NCBI GenBank assembly: GCA_963970005.1
Contig: CAXAMN010022707.1
Location: 670,259-734,258 of the forward strand
Length of the DNA: 64,000 bases
Direction: 5' to 3'
Origin: Durusdinium trenchii
Lineage: Eukaryota; Sar; Dinophyceae; Suessiales; Symbiodiniaceae
Shown here: piece by piece, positions 1 through 9,396 of the stretch
How positions within the stretch are numbered: the stretch's first letter is position 1
Layout of the letters: every line of letters begins with the position of its first letter
Translations under genes and position numbers: made by a program
Notes under the pieces: model-generated
Database searches by the model: none
What the model saw: only the letters and a program-made list of their open reading frames with translations
Told to the model about the DNA's origin: nothing

Positions 1-430
1 AAGAGACGCCACGTTCTTTCGTGGCCAGTGTTTCTAGGCAGCCTGCAAAGACAGATTCGAGCATCCGATGGCATGACCATCCACTAAAGGCCGGGAAGAG
101 CATTTTTTACCAAAGTATATTGGAACCTCACAGCCGCGTGCCATAGTGCAATTTTGGTTTTGACCGAACCAAAACTGGAGCCTCAGAATCGTATACCACC
201 AACACAGTTTCGTGTTGATATCTTCCCTTCTGCTAACTGTGCCGGGCACTCATCGCTGGAGACTTGTGAGTTCAGATTAAAGCCAGATGTTGTCACTGGT
301 TCATGGAAAGACACTCTTGATAGAGTGGCAACCTCCAGATTCCAACTTAGAAGACCCCTGCTTCAAGTGCCGACTTTGGTGATGTTCTTTATGGGGGGGG
401 GCAGGGGCCCACCTGTAACCGCCTATCGAT
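1..430. other. no gene recognised
   Basis: I see no coding region, RNA gene or repeat here that I can support. The open frames that run into the following pyrimidine tract have no recognisable protein features. Confidence 0.5.
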
Positions 431-437
431 ATTCGAC

Positions 438-968
438 CGGCTCATTACTCCTCTTCCTACTTTTATTCCTGCTCCTATTCACCACCACTACCACTACCAC
501 TGTTACTATTACTCCTGCTGCTCCTATTGCTCCTACCACCCCTACTGCTCTTATCATTCCTACTCCTACCCCTTTCCTAGTCCTACTCCTCCTCCTCCTC
601 CCTCCTCCTTCCTCCTCCTCCTACTACTACTATTACTACTACTGGCTATACTGCCTACTGCCTACCGCCCATTGGCTGGCTGCTAGCTGTTGCCCCGACT
701 ACCACGACTGGTCACTCCCGCTCACACTCAGGTGCCTCTTCATCGATTCTTACCTCTTGTAATGGCTCCTCCTCCTCCTCCTCCTCCCCCTACTACTACT
801 ACTACCACTACTACAACAACTACTACTACTACTTCTTCTACTTCTACTCCTGCTTCTACTTCTACTTCTACCACCACTGGATTACTATTAGTATGACTAC
901 TCCTGCCACCACTACGACGACAACTACTACTACCTCCTCCTCCTCCTACGACGAGGATTACTAGTACT
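438..968. repeat. pyrimidine-rich triplet microsatellite
   Basis: This tract of about 530 bases has a top strand that is nearly all C and T with some A, built from interrupted TCC, TAC and TTC triplets. Examples are the CTCCTCCTCC run near 771 and the TACTACTAC runs near 795-830 and 925-960. Any open frame through it gives only Pro, Thr, Ser, Leu or Tyr runs, so I treat the frames as by-products of the repeat. The strand asymmetry could favour triplex structures. Confidence 0.9.
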
Positions 969-2910
969 ATTAACTACTACTAGTGGATTCTTTTCTGTGA
1001 CCACTTTTCTCTGGAAGGCGAAAAGCTCGAAGAACTGAGAAGTCTTGAACCGCTTCACTGGGGACTCTCCGCATGGAGTGAAAAAGATTGCAGAGAGTGT
1101 GCGGCAGAGAATTGGTTGGAAGCCATTAGTAGGTTGGAGTCCTGATATTATTATTATTTTTTCCAGCCCCTTAAGCAAATCCAAGTAGTACTGCGCTAGA
1201 CGACGGCCCATGTCTTGACCATTTGCCCATCCAACACCCAAATCTTTTGAGTCTGCTCTTGCGTCCTTCCCATGTCACTCTGAAGATTTCTGATAACTAA
1301 ACATTGGCCCATTGGCAACAACTGCAGAAGTCTAGAGCCGCAACAACAACATCTCCAGCAGATCAACAGGCCCCTGAAAAGGTCCGCGCTAGACACCTCT
1401 CACATTTTTTGCAGTTGACATGCCTTCATGTTTAACATCCCTGTGGCTTGAATGTGGTTGGAGCTTAAAGGAGACTTAGAAGCGGCCCTCCTGGAATTGC
1501 GATGAGTGCACCATTTTGGGAAAAGACATTTTGGAAACCAACCATGTAATATTACGTACACACATGTCGAAACCCAAAAGGTGTGCAAACACATGTTGAA
1601 TTAAACATTTTGCAAAGCTTGCAAAGTTTTTGGGGTTCAAAATTCTATATTCAAGATTCTGGGGACAAACTTTTGAATCCAAGCCCCTATTACTGCCCAT
1701 TATGTGACTATGATGCCCAGTGGTGCAAAGAATTTGAACACCAAAAGGAAACCTTTCATCAAGATAAAACAAATTCATCCAGGAGAGTCTTGAACATTAA
1801 AATTACTGTAACCAAACAGTAAATATTTTGACATATTTTGACAAAGAGAGCCAACATTTCATAGTTGTGTTGCTTGTAAATGTCCTCAAGTTTGGCCTTA
1901 TCAATGGAGACCACTCATAAGGACTGAAACTAACACATACATACAACAAAGCAGGTAAAGTATTTCTTAGGATCATCTAATGTTCAGGTGTTTCTGCAAA
2001 ATGCTATCTGTTTCACAATATGCCTTCCACACCCAAAAAGGTAGGTCTCAGGCGGGTATATGAATACACACATATGAAGCCTATACCACACCCACTGATC
2101 AGCAAGAGATGAGAAAGTGGCAAAACTGAGTGCTTAGGAGACGCGGTTGACATCCCCACCAGTCCAGGATTGACAGCCATAGATGAGTGTAGCAAACTTG
2201 ATCTAAACCAAGGCAGACGACACCCATGGCGCGTCGATCACCCTTGGCGCAGCAGCCAGTCATGTGGGACGGCGCCTGGAAGTGGAGGCGCGAGTCATGT
2301 TTTTTCTCTAACACAGAAAACTACTGGAAAAATAATAACAAAAACCGTCATGCCTGTGGCAGCTATCCAAGATGACAGCATCATCCATTGTTACCGGCAG
2401 CGCGCATAATTTAAACCGCACAAAGAACAAGAAGGTCTCTTGTTATTCATTGGTTTTGTCACCGAAGTCGAGATTCACTCCTTCAGCCAGGCGTTGCTCG
2501 GGAGATGTTGATGCGGTGCAGGCGGCCTTGGTGTTTTGCTTCTGAGCGATGACAGTACTTATTCTAAACATATGCCACAATGTCTCCTGAGTGAAAACCC
2601 TGTGCTCCGCGCCTTAATGGTGAGAAGACCGCCGCTTCGGAGATCCTTCTTTATCAATCGATTCTGTTGGCATTCACCATAGCTGATACCAGTTCTTGAA
2701 ACAAAACTGGAAATCCATGGATGTTCTTTTCTTATTTTTCGCACCACTCAGACCGCAGTTGAGAGATGTCAGTCTCGACATTCAGCCACTGTTCAGCCCC
2801 TTCGCCCAGGGCATCTTCCGCAGAGGTGGCGGGTGAGTGAGCCGGTTTTGGATTTCTCCACGTCGCTGGGCATAGACTTCCAAAATCATGCAGACAACCT
2901 TACTAAAGTA
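969..2910. other. no gene recognised
   Basis: This stretch of about 1.9 kb is of ordinary base composition. The open frames are short, on both strands, and carry no motif I recognise. I see no clear repeat in it. Confidence 0.45.
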
Positions 2911-3652
2911 TACTAAAGTCGAGTTTTCGTGGTCGTCACTGCGAAAAAAGACGGATTGAATATTGTAGTTGGTGTGGTGCAAGTTGCAGTTTTGGAGCTT
3001 TCCAGGGCCATCTCGAATGTTAGTAAGTCACCTGACCCCCTGGCTGGTTCTTGATAAGGACGTGCATGATTCTCCCACTCAGTAAGTGAGAAAACCAGTG
3101 CCTTTTTTTCCCACGGAGGCTCGGATGGCCGGCTCAGATGCATCCCTGGCGTCGGACCACACGGAGGACGGCCGGCGTTCCGCCTCTGCCGCTGGTTGGA
3201 TCGTTGGAGTTTCTCGTCACCTCCCGACGGTCGAGACGAGACGCCAAAGAGGGATCGTCTCGCTCTCGCCATCAGGGGGAGCGGGGCATATGGGTGGGGC
3301 AGCCAGGCAGCCACTAGGCAGCCATAAAATGCCATAAATATGTTCGCTACTAGGAACAAGTGCATCGCTTCCAGTAACAAGTGCCTTACTAGTAGGAACA
3401 AGGACGCTAGTAGTAACATTAGGCAGGTGTCAGGTCTTCTCTTCGTCCTTTCACTCAGGCACCGAAAGACCGGAAAGGACCGAGCGGCGGAATAACCACC
3501 TGACTTGAAGAGGCACTGGGACCCGGGTGCTTTCTGAGCCTCCAAGGTTTTGGCAGACCATCCCAGCGCACTTTTTGGTTCATATAGATGTTCACAGTCT
3601 ACTCTACCTTCTGAATTGGGATGAAACCTTGGCTACTTTCATAGATGTAACT
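2911..3652. other. intergenic region with short dispersed repeat units
   Basis: I recognise no gene. Around 3343-3415 there are degenerate copies of a unit like CTACTAGGAACAAGGACGC. The same unit forms a tandem repeat near 61.25-61.36 kb, so it is a dispersed repeat. The AT content rises toward 3600. Confidence 0.5.
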
Positions 3653-3881
3653 AAATTTGTCTCTAACATGTCGTGCCATGGCAAGAGATAAGCCAGCAGG
3701 CCAGGGCAAGCTCGCTTGCATGAAGCCTCTTCTCATGGATGTTTTCGATGGCGCTAGGGTCTTTTTGGCTCGAGGAATTCTCATGTCATAGGGTTTACCC
3801 TGTTTCTCCCGACTTCTTCCTCTGCCCTTTGTGTGAAACGCACTGGTGAGAGGGGAAGCGAGACCACGATTTTCATTTTCC
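3653..3881 (+). promoter_or_regulatory. conserved 5' block of TIR-like gene copy 1
   Basis: This upstream segment is clearly homologous to 34959-35184, upstream of the second gene copy, with shared blocks such as TGTTTTCGATGGCGCT and GTGAAACGCACTGGTGAGAG. It ends at the ATG of the first exon and should contain the 5' leader and promoter of the ancestral gene. No TATA-like element is evident. The stretch CTTTTTGGCTCGAG near 3760 resembles the 3' part of the dinoflagellate spliced leader but is degenerate. Confidence 0.6.
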
Positions 3882-3960
3882 ATGGAGGATTTGGCCGCGC
3901 CAGTGCCGCATGAGCGACCGGAGCGATTGAACAATCTTGCAGTCCCCGGGCGAGAAACGA
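3882..3960 (+). CDS. TIR-like membrane protein, copy 1, first exon
   Basis: The reading starts at an ATG and gives MEDLAAPVPHERPERLNNLA. It matches the start of copy 2 at 35185 almost residue for residue, and that conservation is the main evidence that it is coding. The right limit is set roughly where similarity to copy 2 ends. The second exon of copy 2, which carries an FWSHSWHG motif, has no counterpart that I can find between here and 4.56 kb, so copy 1 may have lost it. The domain assignment comes from the downstream exons. Confidence 0.5.
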
Positions 3961-4597
3961 ACCCCAGGGTTCAGCTTTGGAGGGGCGTTGGCTGTACATG
4001 GTCTGAATGATAGCCCCTTCATTCCTGGAGGAAGATGGGACCCGATCAAAGGGATCGTGTTGCCAAGATGAGTTCCCTTTTGCCATGTACCTTGGAACCA
4101 AATGCATTGGGTTTGACCCCTCTTTGACCTCCGCCGTCCAAGCAGGCGAGTTGTGTCCAGCGTTCGAAGCCAAGAAACCATGGAGCTCACTGGTTTGGTT
4201 TGAGCATCCGTGAACCACCTGGTCCATACTGGAAGGCCCAGGCCCCACTCCAGGCTCCGGGGCCTACGGGTGCTCGCAAACCCGTGCTCGGAACCCCCGA
4301 AACGCGTGCGCACGGGCGTACGGATCTATACACTGATGTTCGCATGCCCGCAGAGCGGTGCAATCGGTGCGTACCATGGACTCTAAAGACTTTGAGTAAA
4401 TGACACTCGTTTCGGGAGAAAGACAACAAGCCCTTTCCGGGGTTTGTTCCGCATTTGCTGGCCCCTGAGATATGGAGGTGCAGGTGTATACACATTGCCC
4501 AGACAATCCATGTGTGACAGAATTAGCTGCATGAGCCTTTGAAAGCACCGCATGTACGGAACCAAGTTCGTGAACATCACTTGCGCTTCCCTCATAG
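3961..4597. other. presumed intron region of TIR-like copy 1
   Basis: I recognise no coding sequence here. Similarity to copy 2 resumes near 4565, shortly before the next exon, with GTTCGTGAACATCACTTG shared with 36582 onward. Copy 2 carries an additional exon in the equivalent interval, which I cannot find here. Confidence 0.4.
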
Positions 4598-5342
4598 ACC
4601 TAGGTCACTCGGAACGGGCTTCTTGGTCACAGCACTTGCCTTTGTCTTTTGGCGGCCGCAGCAGCATGTTTTCCTGGACCGGATTTGCATCACCGAAAGT
4701 GATCCGCAGCTCAAGGCAGAGCAAATCCTAAGCCTCGCAGGGATGCTGAAGCGCTCCCGGGAGATGTTGGTACTTTGGGACTCAAGTTGGAGTGATCGCC
4801 TTTGGTGTTTGTTCGAACTGAGTGCCTTCCTGAAGAGCAAAGCTGATAGTGAGCATTCCCGGTTGCTGGTAACACCTACCTTTATGGGGCCGTGTGTCGT
4901 TGCCACCTTCTTGGGGATGTTCCTGGCTGTGGTGCCACTGACGACTTTCCCGCTCGATGCTTCTTTTCTGATTCCCATGGTGTTCGTGTGCGTCTTTGGA
5001 GCGTTTGGTGCTTTATGCTGCGCCCACGCCTTCCGTTCCTACTTTCAATCCGTGGATGACCTAAAGGAGAAGTTGCAAAGCGTCAGCTTGGAAAGGACCA
5101 GAAGTATTTGCTGCGACCTGAACCACGAGGGCGACATGATGTGTGACCGCGAAATCGTGAAGGATTGCATCACCATGTGGTTCGGCAGCCAGGAGGCCTT
5201 CGAAGACTGTGTGCGTTCCGAGGTTTTAGAGACCCTCACATCGGAGCTGGAGCAGGTCTTCACCCGACCATGCCGGATCGCCGCCACCGGGCGGGGTTTG
5301 GGGCGAGCGAGACAAAAGACGGGCTGCAGCGGGTTTGCTTGA
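4598..5342 (+). CDS. TIR-like membrane protein, copy 1, main exon
   Basis: The frame is open to a TGA at 5340 and is almost identical to 36612-37280 in copy 2. It reads VFLDRICITESD, then a leucine-rich helix, SREMLVLWDSSW and SDRLWCLFELSAF. This order (a strand with FLD, a helix, a strand with S..mlvLwd, then RLWC..EL) is what TIR-domain folds show; I assign it by pattern only. Two hydrophobic segments follow (VATFLGMFLAVVPL and SFLIPMVFVCVFGAFGAL), so the protein is probably membrane-bound, with an acidic C-terminal part. The last residues after the Glu-Leu-Glu-Gln at about 5252 may already be intron read-through. Ligand and enzymatic activity (for example NAD hydrolysis) are unknown. Confidence 0.7.
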
Positions 5343-5480
5343 TCGGGACTCACAAGCACTGTGCATGGTTTAATATCGTACAGTTTATACAGTTATGCAG
5401 ACATATATAAACATGTTTCAGGTCTGGCAGGCTTGGGTGAACATGTATTCATTACTGCCATAGGTTTGAACCAACGAATG
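5343..5480. other. left junction zone of the retroelement insertion
   Basis: Copy 1 and copy 2 of the TIR-like gene align up to GAGACAAA at 5309-5316 and then diverge, and they align again only from about AATCCAAGG at 15907. The insertion therefore begins somewhere between 5317 and the spliced-leader-like motif at 5481. I see no target-site duplication. Confidence 0.5.
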
Positions 5481-5506
5481 TTTTGGCTCAAGTGACTTGG
5501 CCAAAA
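5481..5506 (+). repeat. spliced-leader-like 12-mer with inverted partner
   Basis: TTTTGGCTCAAG at 5481-5492 equals the last 12 bases of the 22-base dinoflagellate spliced leader. The upstream bases do not match the leader. After a TGA spacer, CTTGGCCAAAA at 5496-5506 is nearly the reverse complement, so the segment can fold into a hairpin. A relict leader would mean that a trans-spliced transcript was reverse-transcribed. The alternative is a fortuitous or functional inverted repeat at the element's 5' end. Confidence 0.5.
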
Positions 5507-5525
5507 TAGCGTTTGTTCTCTCTTT

Positions 5526-5544
5526 TTGAGGGCGGAACCCTTGG
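5526..5544 (+). other. hairpin, CGGAA loop, element 5' leader
   Basis: TTGAGGG pairs with CCCTTGG (three G-U pairs) around the loop CGGAA. This is a variant of the AGNRA-loop hairpins, with C before a GNRA sequence. It lies in the leader upstream of the first ORF. Confidence 0.4.
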
Positions 5545-5563
5545 AGAGACAGTTCTTTTTTGT

Positions 5564-5580
5564 GCAGGGAGGGACCCTGT
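5564..5580 (+). other. AGNRA-loop hairpin at start of first ORF
   Basis: GCAGGG (5564-5569) pairs with CCCTGT (5575-5580), including one G-U pair, around the loop AGGGA. It ends six bases before the ATG at 5587. Confidence 0.6.
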
Positions 5581-5586
5581 TTTCCC

Positions 5587-6369
5587 ATGAGCGAGTTGGG
5601 AACAAGCCTTGCTGCCTACACCAGGTGCCAGGTGATCCATGCCGCCGCGTGGATGGAGTTCAGCGCTCACCTTCAGGAGCTGGTTGCTGAGGGGCGCGAG
5701 CGGGAAGCTTTGCGCCTCTGGGCCTCCGTGGTGGAGTTGGTGCATCTGGGGTCTCCAGGGCAACCCCTCTCCATCGCTGGGTTCCCCCCGGTTCGTCGGT
5801 TCGTATGTACCACCATTCCGTGTGCAAGGTGCACCGACCGTCGGGGCGGCTTCCAGTTCCCATGGGTGGGCGTATGGAGCCGCCGCTGCTTGCTGGTTCA
5901 AGAGGGACTTGGGCCAGCGGTCGCGTGGCAGCGTTACCATGCCTCTGCGGCGCGCTTGGACCGCCTGGCGCTGCAGTGGATTGCCTTTGACCTGGGCCCG
6001 TTGGACATCTTGCCGGTCCACGTTGGTTTGGCCGTGGAGCGGCTGGACGACGGGGACGATGGCATCGACACCGAGGAGTTCTTCGAGCTGGTTCGGCTTT
6101 GGCAGCAGGGGAGGCGGCCATGGCGGGAACCATGGTCGTTTGTGGTTGGGACCCCAGGTATTCCCCGTGAAGTCGCGAATGCAGGCCGATCCATCCGTGC
6201 GATCCTGGGGGCCGTGGCCTATGACCTCGAGTACATCCCCCCCCTCTGCCTCCTTTGTCGCCTGCCCACGTTCGAGTCCTGTCGAGTCTGTCGATCGATC
6301 GTTTGTGCGAGCTGCAACTTCTGGTCACGGCAGTGCCCGTTGTGCATCGACAGTTCTGGCTCAGACTAG
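5587..6369 (+). CDS. retroelement ORF1, Cys-rich zinc-binding protein
   Basis: The ORF gives 260 residues from the ATG at 5587. The N-terminal part is alpha-helical and acidic, with DDGDDGIDTEEFFELVRLW near the middle. The last 40 residues hold spaced cysteine pairs in LCLLCRLPTFESCRVC and then IVCASC and QCPLC. This pattern fits a treble-clef or RING-like zinc-binding module. The function in the element is unknown; nucleic-acid binding or a Gag accessory role is a guess. It ends 22 bases before the recombinase ORF, so the two would lie on one transcript. The sense-strand hairpin at 5892-5918 lies inside it. Confidence 0.6.
   Translation: MSELGTSLAAYTRCQVIHAAAWMEFSAHLQELVAEGREREALRLWASVVELVHLGSPGQPLSIAGFPPVRRFVCTTIPCARCTDRRGGFQFPWVGVWSRRCLLVQEGLGPAVAWQRYHASAARLDRLALQWIAFDLGPLDILPVHVGLAVERLDDGDDGIDTEEFFELVRLWQQGRRPWREPWSFVVGTPGIPREVANAGRSIRAILGAVAYDLEYIPPLCLLCRLPTFESCRVCRSIVCASCNFWSRQCPLCIDSSGSD
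5892..5918 (+). other. AGNRA-loop hairpin inside ORF1
   Basis: GCTGGTTCAAG pairs with CTTGGGCCAGC around the loop AGGGA, giving an 11-bp stem with two internal G-U pairs. Two further outer T-G pairs are possible (5890-5920). Use of G-U pairs suggests RNA rather than DNA structure. Confidence 0.65.
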
Positions 6370-6391
6370 TGCGATCGTCCTTGCAGGGCTC

Positions 6392-8345
6392 ATGGCTGAC
6401 AGGGGGCGCTACGCGGTCGAGTCAGCGGGGAGCTCCAGGTGGGACCCGGAGACCTCGTCTGAAGTGGCCCAAGCCGCCCGTGTTCGCGAGTTCAGGGAGC
6501 AATACCACCTCTTGGACGACGCGGACTTCGCCTTTGCCTTTCGGTCAGCGGAAGAGGCCTTCTTGGCCGGGGGCCGGGGATTGGCCGATGCTTGGACCAA
6601 GGCCCGCTCCGAGCAGACTGAGGAGCTGATGCCGTTGGCGGCCTCTACAGTGGAAGCTGGCTCGAGTCGTGACAGGCCGGCACATGCTCTTCACCTACCC
6701 GCTCCTCCAGTGCCTGTTCGGAAGGGAGTGACCCTTTCGCAACAAGCCTTCAGTGCTGACAGTGTGAACAGGCGAGTGGAAGCGCTGGCCAAGGTGTTTG
6801 AGGACGCCGGGATTCATCGCCCTTCCGTGGGGAACCTCTCAGATGCGATCCTAGCTGAGTGGAAACTGCAACTCACTCGATTGGCGCAGGTCAAAGTGAC
6901 CAAATCGGAACCTCAGACAGTGGTGAACGCTGTGCGCACGTGGTCGGAATTGGTCAGCTTTATGCGTTCTCGAGATAGGACTACGATAGAGCATTTGGAT
7001 TTGGCGTCATTCCTGGCCTCCGGCTCCAAAGGACCCAAGCGGGCATTGAACTCGCTTCGCTGGTTGAATAAACTGGGGCATTTGGGGTGGCAGTTGGATG
7101 CGATCGTGCTGGATCCACCTGCCTCACGGCGGGCAGCTGCGCGATCCCAGGCTCTCGTTGTCGAGCCGCCCATGCTCACCCACTTGGAGCGTGGCATCAA
7201 GGAAGCCTTCATCCGACAGGACCCTCGCTGAACTGCGATGCTGGGAAGTTGGATCGTTGGCGTAGGGGTACTACGCTACCGGCATGTCCAACGCGCTCAG
7301 ATGGTGCGATTGTCCCGCTCAACGATGTACTGCCATTGCCCCAAAGGGAAGCAGGCGAGCAAACGTGATGGCTTCGACTTCTCCATCCCTTCGCAGTTCA
7401 CAGATGGCTGGCCCTGGGCAGAGCATGTGGTGGCCCTTCGGAACCAGTTGCCCGAGGCCCAACGAGATGAAGGCGGCCTATGCTTCAATCGGGAAGGCCG
7501 CGCGTGGGACATCTCTGAGGTGCAAGCCGCAGGTCGTGAGCTGTTCCAGGACCTTGTGACCGACGTGGCCGACCTCTCCACCTACTCGTGGCGCCGGCTC
7601 ATGCCCACGGTGGCGTTGCTGGCCAAGTACACCCCGGTTGAGATGGTGGCCTTGGGGGATTGGCAGTCCAAGAGTGAGCTACCTCAGGAGGCCGCCATGC
7701 CGACACACTACGCAGGCAGCCGTGATCTCGTGAGCATGAGGCTCAAACATCTGTCGCTGGGGCTTGTCGCCAGGTTGGGCGAATTTGATGCCTGGGAACT
7801 GGCAACTCCAGCCGCCATCACTGCCGCAGTGGACGCGGCCAAGCCCGAGGTGCAGCGGGCGGTGAGCCTCGACAAGCACAGCTTGTGGGACAAGCCGATG
7901 TCGGTGGCAGCAGCGCAGCGCGCGTTCGCTTTCTCGCGAGAGCGTGCAGCGCTCACAAGAGCGGCGCAGGCTAGTTCCAAGCGCTCCGAAGCTGTGATGC
8001 CCCCTTCCATCAATGGTAAGGTGGTCACCCGTTTCCTGAGGAACGGCAAGGCGCTATGCCCCAACCTTCCAGTTGGACGCCTGCCACGTGGGCGAGGGGA
8101 CCTGTGGTGAAGCCCACCTTTGTGCCATCGTGCTGAAGACTGGCCGTGCCTGCGGAGGGAAGCATCCAGCTCAGGCTTGCTTGGCAAAGCGCTATGTGGT
8201 GGCCGAGGATGTCGAGCATACCCCTCTGGCGAACGTCGCAGTGCCCAGCACCGCAGAGCCAGTCTCTCTCCCCGTGGCCGACGTTTATGAGGCACCGCAT
8301 CGATCATCATCGCCAGAGAGCACCTCCAGTGAAGATGAGTCCTCA
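6392..8345 (+). pseudogene. tyrosine recombinase with CCCH finger, broken
   Basis: One frame runs from the ATG at 6392 and is interrupted only by a TGA at 7229-7231. The N-terminal region (about residues 120-260) is a helical core-binding-type domain. The catalytic part has VGVLRYRHVQR (Arg I, near 7274), a lysine in PKGKQ, TYSWRRLMPT in place of the usual HxxR box (7580-7606), GDW (7657) and MPTHYAG, with the tyrosine codon at 7709-7711 as the likely nucleophile. After about 8062 the frame must shift by one base to continue into a C-rich segment (CHVGEGTCGEAHLC) that resembles a CCCH finger. The reading then stops at the CACTA insertion at 8346. In an intact element it would cut and join element circles into DNA. 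This copy is inactive unless the stop and the shift are errors. Confidence 0.75.
6719..6739 (+). other. AGNRA-loop hairpin in recombinase ORF
   Basis: CGGAAGGG pairs with CCCTTTCG (8 bp, one G-U) around the loop AGTGA at 6727-6731. Confidence 0.6.
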
Positions 8346-8367
8346 CACTAAGCAGCCCCCCAAGTTA
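8346..8367 (+). repeat. left terminal inverted repeat of CACTA element
   Basis: It begins CACTAAGCAGCCCCCC and continues AAGTTA, 22 bases in all. It is the reverse complement of 9373-9394 except for A versus G at the fifth base. Confidence 0.92.
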
Positions 8368-8490
8368 TCATAGTTATAACTTTAGTTATAGCACTTACTG
8401 AAGTTAAAAATAAGTTATAAGTAAGTTATATGAAAGAAAGTGTAAGTAAGTTATAAGAAAGTTGTAGAAGTTATTAAGTTGCTTAAGTTG
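8368..8490. repeat. left subterminal repeats of CACTA element
   Basis: This AT-rich stretch contains repeated AAGTTATA, TAGTTATA and AAGTAAGTTATA motifs, about eight in 120 bases. The right end (9180-9372) holds the same motifs in inverse orientation. Confidence 0.75.
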
Positions 8491-8574
8491 TTTGCGTTGC
8501 CAAAAATCAGGGCAGACAACCGCCGAGCCAAAAAACAGAAAACACAAGTGTTTTCAAATTCTGGTCAGGTGTAT

Positions 8575-8722
8575 CCTGGTGAGGGGATACACCGGGATAC
8601 ACCGGGATACACGTGTATCCCAATGTATCCCGGTGTCTCCTGGTGAGGGGATACACCGAAATACACCAGGATACACGTGTATCCCAATGTATCCCTGTGT
8701 ATCTCTCTGTATCCCTGCGCCT
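8575..8722. repeat. palindromic GGATACAC minisatellite in CACTA element
   Basis: Two tandem copies of a unit of about 68 bp start with TGGTGAGGGGATACACCG. Each contains several GGATACAC motifs and then their complement GTGTATCC. The centre of the first is the perfect palindrome GGGATACACGTGTATCCC; the second copy keeps 16 bases of it. The whole can form a cruciform. Confidence 0.8.
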
Positions 8723-8869
8723 TCCGTTTCTATCGCAAAAAAAATGATCGGTATGTCTGCGCGCAAACAATTTCTTTCCATACAAGATTGCATTTCTGTG
8801 CAGAACAACCGCCAAAGGTTAAATAATTGCATTGCGTTCTTTTTCGGAATGCAAGCTCGTCCATCCCTC

Positions 8870-8962
8870 AAAACTTCTTCATCGAAAGCTCGCTCCTGCG
8901 ATCCCTCAAAACTTTTTCCTCGAAAGCTCGCTCCTGCGATCCCTCAAAACTTGTTCATCACA
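8870..8962. repeat. 45-bp tandem repeat in CACTA element
   Basis: About 2.2 copies of a unit containing CGAAAGCTCGCTCCTGCGAT followed by CCCTCAAAACTT. The copies differ by only a few bases, so the amplification is recent. Confidence 0.8.
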
Positions 8963-9372
8963 GACTTCTTGGTATTCGACTTTGTCTTGTCTTTGCAAGT
9001 CTGCTTTTTCTCCGTCTTCGTGGCTTTCTGGTTGCAGGTGGAGCGAAACACAAGTTTCATCTCCTGGTTCCACATTGACTGCGGGATGGTATCAATGTGA
9101 GCACTTATTAACCTTGTTGGTGAATATACTATTTTTTGCACAGAACTTACAAATCATCAAAAAACAAACATAAAAAAATAACTTCCGTAACTTGTTTCTA
9201 AGTTCTGCAAGCTTCAACATAGCATGTGTCATAACTATGTTATAAATTTCACATGTTTTAGAACTTACTTATATTTGTGTTATAACTTCCAAGGAACTTA
9301 TCGAACTTAGCATAGGTTATAACATATGTTATCCCTAGTTATAACCTATGTTGAGGAAGTTTTTAACTTCTT

Positions 9373-9394
9373 TAACTTGGGGGGCTGCTCAGTG
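9373..9394 (-). repeat. right terminal inverted repeat of CACTA element
   Basis: It ends GGGGGGCTGCTCAGTG and mirrors 8346-8367. It is followed by CA, the second copy of the target duplication. Confidence 0.92.
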
Positions 9395-9396
9395 CA

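Larger units (their letters stand above)
8346..9394. mobile_element. CACTA-type non-autonomous transposon, 1,049 bp
   Basis: The element starts with CACTA and ends with CAGTG. Its 22-bp terminal inverted repeats (8346-8367 and 9373-9394) differ at one position. It is flanked by the dinucleotide CA on both sides (8344-8345 and 9395-9396), a 2-bp target duplication. No transposase ORF is present. Both ends are rich in short AAGTTATA-like motifs, as expected for transposase-binding subterminal repeats of CACTA elements. Removing the element and one CA brings the frame that ends at 8345 directly into the frame that continues at 9397. Confidence 0.9.

Noticed and set aside
154-896. Long open frames of Pro/Thr/Leu/Tyr runs on the plus strand
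   Set aside because: They are simply the pyrimidine-rich triplet repeat read in frame; no start in good position and no non-repetitive part.
5639-6370. First 240 residues of an alternative frame upstream of the recombinase
   Set aside because: The Trp/Ser/Arg-rich reading overlaps ORF1, whose Cys pairs and composition are better. I begin the recombinase at the ATG at 6392.
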